Part shown: positions 5,456-10,359 of the stretch, one piece after another | How positions within the stretch are numbered: the stretch's first letter is position 1 | Layout: every line of letters starts with the position of its first letter | Assembly: GCA_026647385.1 (NCBI GenBank) | Contig: JAPKGY010000040.1 | Location: forward strand, 1 to 10,359 | Length of the DNA: 10,359 bases | DNA from: Phycisphaerae bacterium | Lineage (GTDB): Bacteria; Planctomycetota; Phycisphaerae; UBA1845; PWPN01 | Reading direction: 5' to 3' | Position numbers and translations under genes: made by a program | Notes under the pieces: generated by a model | What the model saw: the letters and a program-made list of their open reading frames with translations, nothing else | What the model was told of the DNA's origin: nothing | Databases searched by the model: none

Positions 5456-6718
5456 ATGGCCCGTACCCTTCAGTTGCTGCTGCCCGGATTTCAGCGATTC
5501 GACTGCCAGAGCTGCACTTACTGCTGCCGCAGCCCGATCGTGATGATTACCCGCGCGGAGCGGGACCGCATACTCCGGGCAGGCTGGGCCGAGCGATTGC
5601 CCGAAGAGCGGTTGTTCCATCGCCGACGATGGCTGGGCCACCGGCCTTTCATGCTCGCTCATCGACCGGACGGGGCCTGCGTCTTTCTCGGCGAGGATAA
5701 GCTCTGCCGGTTGCACGCCGAGACCGGGCTTGAAACCAAGCCGTTGCCGTGCCGACTGTTTCCGTTCGTCCCGGTCCCCGCGTGCGACGGGATCCGCCTG
5801 GACGTTCGCTGCGACTGCCCATCCGCCGCCGCCAACAAGGGACGCTCGCTCTCCGTACACGCCCAGGACATCGCCCATATGCTGGCGGAGATGCACGCTC
5901 GCCCGCGCCTGGCCCCCCCCGCCTGGCGGGGGGTACTCGGTTTGAGCAGCCGGGAGTTCGCAGCCGTAACCGAGGCGTTCGTCCGCCTGCTCCGCCGCGG
6001 TTCGCTCGATCCGCGCATGCGCCTTCGCGCCGGATGCCTGCTGATCGAAACGCTCTGCGAGGTGCGCCCTTCCAAGGTGCGGGGCGAACGGTTCATCGAG
6101 TTGATGGCCATGTTGTCCGAAGGCGCCGCGACGCAAGCGGCTGAACCGCCTGCGGTAGCACCACTCAGCCGGCGGTCGGAGAAGCTTTTCGGCCAGTGGC
6201 TGTTCCTGCACGCGGTCACCGACGATCCGCGGGTGATGCAGGCTGGACGGCTCGCGCGGATCGGGCGGTCTTGGCGACGCTACGGCCAGTCTCGGGCGTT
6301 TGCCCGCGGGGTGGGGCTGGTTCCCGAAGTCTCCCCCGGTTGGCCTCGGGTGACGTTCGAGCAGGTCAAGGCCGTTCAGCCGGCGCCGGACGAGGCCCTC
6401 GAACCGATCTGCCGGTTCATCCACCTCAAGCTCGACGCGCATGCCTTCGCCGGGCCCGCTTATTACGGATACGACGTGATCGCAGGGCTGACCGCCCTCT
6501 GGCTTTTCCCAGCGGTCGCGGGCTTCTTCGCCCGCCTGCGGACGGCCGAGGCCGGCCGGGATACCGTCAACGCCGATGACGTGCTCCAAGGCGTCCGGAC
6601 CGCCTCCGCCACCTTCGGCACCTCGCCGGACTTCGCCCGACTCAGCGAGCGGATGCGCGTGCGGGCGCTGGCTGAACCGGGCGTACCCTCAGCCTTTCTC
6701 GCCCGCTTTGGGGCTTGA
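5456..6718 (+). CDS. YkgJ-family cysteine-cluster protein, possible FliB relative
   Basis: A 420-residue protein with an N-terminal metal-site signature: FDCQSCTYCC (16-24; C17, C20, C23, C24), then GACVFLGEDKLCRLH (73-87; C75, C84) and KPLPCRLFPF (95-104; C99), with extra cysteines at C110, C119 and C121. This CxxCxxCC...C...C...C layout defines YkgJ/UPF0153 proteins, thought to bind Zn or an Fe-S cluster. It is also found in flagellin lysine methylase FliB, whose LCRLH...CR.FPR and later CP motifs resemble residues 83-122. Most YkgJ proteins are much shorter; the remaining 300 residues are mainly helical, with no motif I can name. I use ATG 5456, not TTG 5396, because the upstream residues (including a stray Cys) do not look like the family. 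No flagellar gene is nearby, so a methylase role is only a possibility. The CDS contains an 8-C run and a 9-bp palindrome at 5915-5933. Confidence 0.75.
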   Translation: MARTLQLLLPGFQRFDCQSCTYCCRSPIVMITRAERDRILRAGWAERLPEERLFHRRRWLGHRPFMLAHRPDGACVFLGEDKLCRLHAETGLETKPLPCRLFPFVPVPACDGIRLDVRCDCPSAAANKGRSLSVHAQDIAHMLAEMHARPRLAPPAWRGVLGLSSREFAAVTEAFVRLLRRGSLDPRMRLRAGCLLIETLCEVRPSKVRGERFIELMAMLSEGAATQAAEPPAVAPLSRRSEKLFGQWLFLHAVTDDPRVMQAGRLARIGRSWRRYGQSRAFARGVGLVPEVSPGWPRVTFEQVKAVQPAPDEALEPICRFIHLKLDAHAFAGPAYYGYDVIAGLTALWLFPAVAGFFARLRTAEAGRDTVNADDVLQGVRTASATFGTSPDFARLSERMRVRALAEPGVPSAFLARFGA

Positions 6719-6729
6719 CTCCATGAGCA

Positions 6730-6759
6730 TTGCCCGCCGGGACCGGGTGCGGGTATGAT
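6730..6759 (+). promoter_or_regulatory. Sigma70-like promoter of the sugar isomerase gene
   Basis: TTGCCC (6730-6735), an 18-nt spacer, then TATGAT (6754-6759): 4/6 and 5/6 consensus matches, starting 12 nt after the preceding stop codon. It predicts a leader of about 135 nt before ATG 6901. Confidence 0.5.
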
Positions 6760-6800
6760 TCGCGCCTTGCCGAGCACCCCTGGCGGCCCGGCCGGCGTTA

Positions 6801-6890
6801 CCTCCGGTCGACGCGGGGCGTCGGCCTTGGAGGCGGTGACGTGGCCGCCGGATGACCACGTGAAACCTCAGGCTTCACTTGACGAAAGGA
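6801..6890 (+). promoter_or_regulatory. Structured leader with three hairpins ending at the ribosome binding site
   Basis: Successive inverted repeats: CCTCC (6801-6805) with GGAGG (6829-6833), enclosing CGACGC-GGG-GCGTCG (6809-6823); ACGTGG (6839-6844) with CCACGT (6856-6861); and GTGAA (6860-6864) with TTCAC (6874-6878). The last overlaps the second by two bases. AAAGGA (6885-6890), the Shine-Dalgarno, follows with a 10-nt spacer to ATG 6901. It resembles no riboswitch class I know. It may simply be a structured leader. Confidence 0.35.
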
Positions 6891-6900
6891 TGATCCGACG

Positions 6901-7938
6901 ATGGCAAGACCGGTCACGATCTTCACGGGACAATGGGCCGACCTCAAGTTCGACGTGCTGTGCCAGAAAATGAAGAGCTTCGGTTACGACGGGATCGAGC
7001 TGGCCTGCTGGGGCGACCACTTCGAGGTGACCAAGGCACTCGAGGATAAAAACTACTGCAAGAAAAAGTGGGAAACGCTCACCAGGAACAAGCTGGAGAG
7101 CTACGCGATCAGCGCCCACCTCGTGGGCCAGGCCGTCTGCGACCTCATCGACGAACGGCACAAGGCGATCCTCCCGCCGCACGTCTGGGGCGACGGCAAG
7201 CCCGAGGGCGTTCGCCGGCGCGCCGCCGAGGAACTCATGAACACCGCCCGGGCCGCCCGCAAGTTCTTCGACGCCGCCCCGCCCGCGGTTCGCAAGAAAC
7301 AGAAACGAGTCGTGGTCAACGGCTTTACCGGCAGCAGCATCTGGCACCTGCTCTACTCGTTCCCGCCGGTCCTGCCGAACCAGATCGAGAACGGCTTCAA
7401 GGACTTCGCCAAACGATTCAAGCCGATTCTGGACGTCTTCGAGAGCGAGGACGTCTACTTCGCCCTTGAGGTGCATCCGACCGAAATCGCGTTCGACCTG
7501 GCGTCCGCCGCCCGGGCGATCGAGGCCATCAAAGGCCACAAGCGGTTCGGCTTCAACTACGACCCGAGCCACCTCGGATACCAGGGCGTCGATTACGTCC
7601 GGTTCATCCGCGAATTCGGCGACCGGATCTTCCACGTCCACATGAAGGACGTCGGCTGGTCCGCGACTCCGACCCGCGTGGGCGTTTTCGGCGGGCACGT
7701 CGAGTTCGGCCATCCGGATCGCTTCTGGGATTTCCGCTCCCTGGGCCACGGCCGGATCGACTTCGACGCGATCATTCGGGCGCTGAATAACGCCAAGTAC
7801 GACGGGCCGCTCTCGGTCGAGTGGGAAGACGGCGGCATGGACCGCGAGTTCGGCGCCACCGAAGCCTGCGCCTTCGTCAAGAAGGTCAACTTCGCCCCGT
7901 CGACCGTCGCTTTCGACGCCGCCTTCGCCGAGGAGTGA
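6901..7938 (+). CDS. Sugar phosphate isomerase/epimerase (xylose isomerase-like TIM barrel)
   Basis: A 345-residue AP-endonuclease-2/xylose-isomerase-like barrel protein. It opens with a strand and GYDGIELACWGDH (28-40). The metal-site residues expected for the family can be placed: E190 in YFALEVHPTE (186-195), D221 and H224 in NYDPSHLGYQG (219-229), H245/H247 in FHVHMKD (244-250), and E307 in LSVEWED (304-310). These enzymes use a divalent metal to isomerise or epimerise keto/aldo sugars or inositol derivatives in the cytoplasm; no signal peptide is seen. The substrate cannot be read. Relatives are common in planctomycetes and often sit beside Gfo/Idh oxidoreductases, but none is present here. 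The start has AAAGGA 10 nt upstream. It has its own promoter, a folded leader and a strong 3' hairpin, so it appears to be monocistronic. Confidence 0.9.
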   Translation: MARPVTIFTGQWADLKFDVLCQKMKSFGYDGIELACWGDHFEVTKALEDKNYCKKKWETLTRNKLESYAISAHLVGQAVCDLIDERHKAILPPHVWGDGKPEGVRRRAAEELMNTARAARKFFDAAPPAVRKKQKRVVVNGFTGSSIWHLLYSFPPVLPNQIENGFKDFAKRFKPILDVFESEDVYFALEVHPTEIAFDLASAARAIEAIKGHKRFGFNYDPSHLGYQGVDYVRFIREFGDRIFHVHMKDVGWSATPTRVGVFGGHVEFGHPDRFWDFRSLGHGRIDFDAIIRALNNAKYDGPLSVEWEDGGMDREFGATEACAFVKKVNFAPSTVAFDAAFAEE

Positions 7939-7970
7939 TCGCGCACGCGCAACGGACCCTCAGGCTACAC

Positions 7971-7997
7971 ACGACGGGGGGAATGGCCCCCCGTCGT
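7971..7997. terminator. Strong terminator-like hairpin after the isomerase gene
   Basis: ACGACGGGGGG (7971-7981), loop AATGG, CCCCCCGTCGT (7987-7997): a perfect 11-bp GC-rich stem 33 nt after the stop codon at 7938. No uridine run follows on the plus strand, so it would act as a 3' stabiliser or factor-assisted terminator. The convergent DUF2225 gene ends 219 nt further on. Confidence 0.75.
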
Positions 7998-8064
7998 CGG
8001 CGCCGGGCTTTGTGCGTAAACAACTCAAACTGCCCGATCGCATCCGTCGGAACAATATAACTCC

Positions 8065-8082
8065 AAAGAGCCGCGGCTCCTT
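8065..8082. terminator. Possible weak terminator of the DUF2225 gene
   Basis: AAAGAGCC (8065-8072), GC, GGCTCCTT (8075-8082): a stem of 7-8 bp with one G-T wobble, ending in TTT on the minus strand. It lies about 130 nt after the DUF2225 stop. A second small inverted repeat, CTCGAA/TTCGAG (8087-8106), is adjacent. No gene is supported in the 7939-8215 spacer. Confidence 0.3.
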
Positions 8083-8215
8083 AACCCTCGAATCGCTCAG
8101 TTCGAGCAAAGAAGAGAGACAACAGAGGAGTACTGACCCCGTCCACCGTGAGAACAACCGCACGCCCCTCCGCGATCCCACACCGGACGGCTGCGACCTT
8201 TCTCGATTCTCACTC

Positions 8216-9277
8216 TCAATTCTCCACTTCCCCGGCCGCCGCCCATGCCCGCTGCTGATCGGCCCAGGTCTTGAGTTGCTCGTCGACGCCGGGAGACTCC
8301 AGTGCCTGGTCGTACCAGCGGACCGCCTCGCGGTCCCGGCCGATACGCCGGTTCAGTTCCCCCAGGAGGTAACACGCTGCAGGGCGGTTGGCTTCGCTGA
8401 TTTGATTGCCCAGCAGCGCCCGCTCGAAGCATTCAGCCGCCGCGACCTGGTGCTTGCGTTCTCGATCGATGGAATCGCGCATTCGTCGAATCGCATCCTG
8501 GAGCGCGGTCGGGAACGGGTTACTCTCGATCAACCCGTCGAGCATCGGGGCGGCCTGGCGGTTTTCGCCGTGTCGGCGAAGGAGCATCGCCAGGGTCAGA
8601 TCCACGTAAGGTCGCTGGTATCGGGTGAATCGGCCGCCCGCGACGGCCTCGGCGATCCGCGTCGCCAGTTGCATCTCGACCTCGGCCTGATTGTCCTTCG
8701 GAGTCGGCTTGGGCCGCCACATCCTGGCAAACTCCATGACTCGCGCGAGTCCCCGATCCGGCGGCAGAGCGGAGCCTTCATCGCGCTGGATCCAGGCCGC
8801 CCGAAGGTGCAGCCAGGCCAGGGCTTCGTCCGATCGCTTCTGCCACTGATAGCAGGTGATCGCCAACTCGTACCGGACCGCCGCGTCGAGATCCAGCGGG
8901 TCGCTGGCGGGCGTGAAGCCTTTCGGCAACGTCAGTTGGGGGCGCTTCAAGATCCGATTGCGCACGTCGGCCGGGACCACACCGGACTCCCGAAAATCCG
9001 TCTCATACCCGCTGTATCCGCATCTCGGACACGTGGCGATGCGGTAGTACTCGGGTTGAGGTCCGCTCGCCCGCCCGAAGAGATCGCGGTCGACGCCTTC
9101 GTCAGTGTTGGCCCCCGAGCAAGTCACCGCGGTGAACACCTGGCGGCAAACGGGGCATGTGATTTCGTAACGGATCAATCGGCCGGCCGTCCCCGGCGCG
9201 GGGCCGACCTCGGCCGTTGGCGGGCAGAAAACGGCTGCTACAACTAGGATGGCCAACCGGGTGCGAGGAATCAGCAT
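8216..9277 (-). CDS. DUF2225-type zinc-ribbon protein with signal peptide and TPR-like C-terminus
   Basis: A 353-residue protein. Residues 1-18 form a signal peptide or membrane anchor (basic PRTR, then LAILVVAAVF). The DUF2225 signature follows: YEITCPVCRQVF (37-48; C41, C44) and, after a D-x-D stretch (GVDRDLF, 61-67), PEYYRIATCPRCGYSGYETDF (75-95; C83, C86). Together these give a four-cysteine metal ribbon as in other members. The rest is helical with TPR-like repeats, for example AAACYLLGELNRRIGRDREA near 299-318 followed by WYDQALE. Family function is unknown; some members are reported in Firmicutes and anaerobes, usually without a signal peptide. Here export or anchoring is predicted, so the ribbon would lie outside the cytoplasm. 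ATG 9277 lies 8 nt behind a perfect TATAAT, with no Shine-Dalgarno. The gene converges with the isomerase and lies downstream of the PEP-CTERM gene on the same strand. Confidence 0.82.
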   Translation of the reverse strand: MLIPRTRLAILVVAAVFCPPTAEVGPAPGTAGRLIRYEITCPVCRQVFTAVTCSGANTDEGVDRDLFGRASGPQPEYYRIATCPRCGYSGYETDFRESGVVPADVRNRILKRPQLTLPKGFTPASDPLDLDAAVRYELAITCYQWQKRSDEALAWLHLRAAWIQRDEGSALPPDRGLARVMEFARMWRPKPTPKDNQAEVEMQLATRIAEAVAGGRFTRYQRPYVDLTLAMLLRRHGENRQAAPMLDGLIESNPFPTALQDAIRRMRDSIDRERKHQVAAAECFERALLGNQISEANRPAACYLLGELNRRIGRDREAVRWYDQALESPGVDEQLKTWADQQRAWAAAGEVEN

Positions 9278-9285
9278 GGCCCGCG

Positions 9286-9313
9286 ATTATAACGCCGCGC
9301 GCCGATGCGTCGA
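9286..9313 (-). promoter_or_regulatory. Promoter of the DUF2225 gene, predicted leaderless
   Basis: On the minus strand TCGACG (9308-9313), a 16-nt spacer and the perfect -10 hexamer TATAAT (9286-9291). The -10 ends 8 nt before ATG 9277, so transcription would begin within a base or two of the start codon. Confidence 0.6.
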
Positions 9314-9374
9314 TGCGGAAGGAGAAACGACCGATTCGGGAGCCCGGGCAGTTCCGGCGGTTCCGTCAAGAACG

Positions 9375-9406
9375 GCATGTCATGGGTGGGCTGACTTGTT
9401 AGCGCC
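9375..9406. repeat. Palindromic repeat, copy D of the dispersed family
   Basis: GGCATGTCATGG (9375-9386), then GTGG, then GCTGACTTGTTAGC (9390-9403) and GCC (9404-9406). The CATGG head and the TGACTTGT tail match copies A-C; the inner palindromes of copy A are absent. AACGGC (9371-9376) can pair with GCCGTT (9404-9409), closing the unit. It abuts the long palindrome that begins at 9404. Confidence 0.65.
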
Positions 9407-9531
9407 GTTTCCGGTAAGCCGGTTTCGCCCGACCCTTGTGGTGCAGGCATCTCCCCGCCGGTGAATCGCCACGGCGACTCCCCGGCGGGGAGATGACCGC
9501 ACCACAACGAAACTCTCTTGCCGGAAACGGC
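9404..9531. repeat. Long near-continuous palindrome of about 128 bp
   Basis: Three nested perfect arm pairs: GCCGTTTCCGG (9404-9414) with CCGGAAACGGC (9521-9531); TTGTGGTGC (9436-9444) with GCACCACAA (9499-9507); and CATCTCCCCGCCGG (9448-9461) with CCGGCGGGGAGATG (9482-9495). The centre TCGC-CACG-GCGA (9466-9477) closes the fold. It lies 13 nt after the PEP-CTERM stop codon (minus strand) and may serve as its 3' end structure. AACGGCATG also recurs directly at 9371-9379 and 9526-9534. Confidence 0.85.
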
Positions 9532-9544
9532 ATGAGCCGCGGGT

Positions 9545-10359
9545 TCAGGCTGCCCGGCGCCGTCTTGGCCAGCAGAAGGCCAAGCCGATCGCAATCAGCG
9601 CGACGGTGGCCGGTTCGGGCACACGTTGAACGAGGGACAGGCTCCGAACCTCCGGAACGACCATCGCGGACTGGAGATCATCCGGGAAGATCAGTTTCCC
9701 CAGCAGGTCCTTCGACGGCTCCTGGCCGAGCAGGGCGGAAATGATCGAATGGTTCACCGCCTGACCGATCTGGTCGCCGGTTGCCATCGTCAGATCGGTG
9801 ATCGAGTTCAGATCCATGCCCTCGGGCAGGCCCCGAACCGCTTTCTGACTGAATTTGGCAAAGGGGTTCTCGGTGCCCGCCGCGGTGAAGAAAGGCTGCG
9901 TCAGGGCCGCCAGGACGTCGGCGTAGATGTTGCCCGATACGATGATGGGACCGGCATCGAAATCCAGCGTTCCCTCGTCGGCTCCCGCGAAACCCTCCGT
10001 CTGGAATTGCCCGCGGTTGGAGATATGGAACGTCAGGTCGTAGAAGCCCAATGCGTTGATCGTCGTATCGACGTCGAGCAGAATGCTGCCCGTAGCCGTC
10101 AGATCCTGGACCCCGTAGTTCGCCTTCATCGTGTAGCTGAGCGGACTGGCCGTCTCCATCGAGAACCGGGCCTGCGGCAGGCCGCGGAGCGTGTAACCCG
10201 CGGAGATCGCCACTCGACTCGGGCTTGTGTCGCCCAGGGTCAAATCCGCCAGACCAAACCGAAACGTCTGACCGCTGTAGAACGCACTGGCGTCAAAGTC
10301 CCACCCCTTACCGAGGTAGTTCTTGTTGACCTGGGTGTTGTAGTCCAGCAGGTTCAACC
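9545..10359 (-). CDS. PEP-CTERM sorting-domain protein, N-terminal part outside the window
   Basis: The last 271 codons of an exported surface or matrix protein. The C-terminus is a classic PEP-CTERM signal: VPEP (about 25 residues from the end), the hydrophobic helix ATVALIAIGLAF, then the basic tail RRRRAA. This is the substrate tag for an exosortase (EpsH/XrtA type), which cleaves and attaches the protein during export. The preceding 240 residues are rich in G, T, S, N and D, with alternating hydrophobic positions typical of extracellular beta-sandwich proteins; no catalytic motif or cysteine is seen before the sorting helix. The frame is open through the right edge, and the first start-like codon (TTG 10357) is not a believable beginning because no signal peptide follows it, so the gene continues beyond the window. 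No exosortase is present here. A very long hairpin follows the stop. Confidence 0.88.
   Translation of the reverse strand, partial: LNLLDYNTQVNKNYLGKGWDFDASAFYSGQTFRFGLADLTLGDTSPSRVAISAGYTLRGLPQARFSMETASPLSYTMKANYGVQDLTATGSILLDVDTTINALGFYDLTFHISNRGQFQTEGFAGADEGTLDFDAGPIIVSGNIYADVLAALTQPFFTAAGTENPFAKFSQKAVRGLPEGMDLNSITDLTMATGDQIGQAVNHSIISALLGQEPSKDLLGKLIFPDDLQSAMVVPEVRSLSLVQRVPEPATVALIAIGLAFCWPRRRRAA

Noticed and set aside
5330..6589. 419-codon minus-strand frame opposite the cysteine-cluster gene
   Set aside because: Shadow frame: low-complexity composition, no domain, and it overlaps repeat copy C and the opposite gene's clear CxxCxxCC signature.
6868..7749. 293-codon minus-strand frame opposite the isomerase
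   Set aside because: Antisense shadow of a well-supported isomerase; no motif.
8012..9247. 411-codon plus-strand open frame opposite the DUF2225 gene
   Set aside because: It is the shadow of a real gene in high-GC DNA. The product is arginine- and proline-rich with no recognisable domain, and it runs through the terminator-like region and the minus-strand gene.
9271..9594. Similar-looking short frames on both strands (for example around 9436-9744 plus and 9271-9594 minus)
   Set aside because: Their matching peptides arise because both strands of the long palindrome at 9404-9531 encode the same sequence; they are not genes.

Overview
The window looks like a slice of a GC-rich planctomycete chromosome, probably of the Phycisphaerae type. 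This is inferred from the gene content (a PEP-CTERM surface protein, a stand-alone ClpC-type N-domain protein, a long cysteine-cluster protein, a DUF2225 protein with a signal peptide, and a xylose-isomerase-like sugar isomerase) and from single genes separated by long, hairpin-rich spacers. I see no rRNA, tRNA, CRISPR array, transposase or phage gene.

Layout: (1) 22-1869, minus: an ArnT/PMT-like membrane glycosyltransferase of the GT39 type. (2) 2190-3182, plus, divergent from it: a LpxL/HtrB-like acyltransferase whose catalytic-position His reads Tyr. (3) 3244-3393, minus: a tiny exported peptide gene with a strong ribosome binding site, converging on the acyltransferase across a perfect 11-bp hairpin. 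(4) 3602-4318, minus: aquaporin Z. (5) 4861-5304, plus: a two-repeat Clp N-domain protein with a long structured leader. (6) 5456-6718, plus: a YkgJ/FliB-like cysteine-cluster protein. (7) 6901-7938, plus: a sugar phosphate isomerase/epimerase, followed by a strong hairpin terminator. (8) 8216-9277, minus: a DUF2225 protein. (9) 9545 to the right edge, minus: a PEP-CTERM protein cut off at its N-terminal side.

Nothing here reads as one pathway. The glycosyltransferase and the acyltransferase could both serve envelope glycolipid or glycan assembly, and AqpZ, the small exported peptide and the PEP-CTERM protein are also envelope or export proteins. The others look like independent single-gene units, each with its own promoter or terminator.

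The most notable non-coding signal is a dispersed palindromic repeat in four of the eight intergenic spacers (near 1900, 4535, 5325 and 9375). Copies share a CATGG core, an often self-complementary middle, and a tail of the form TGACTTGTCAGCC. In the last spacer the repeat is followed by an approximately 128-bp near-continuous palindrome. A second pattern is translation start type: three genes have a -10-like box 7-12 nt before the ATG and no Shine-Dalgarno, while four others have a clear Shine-Dalgarno, two of them behind structured leaders of about 130 nt.
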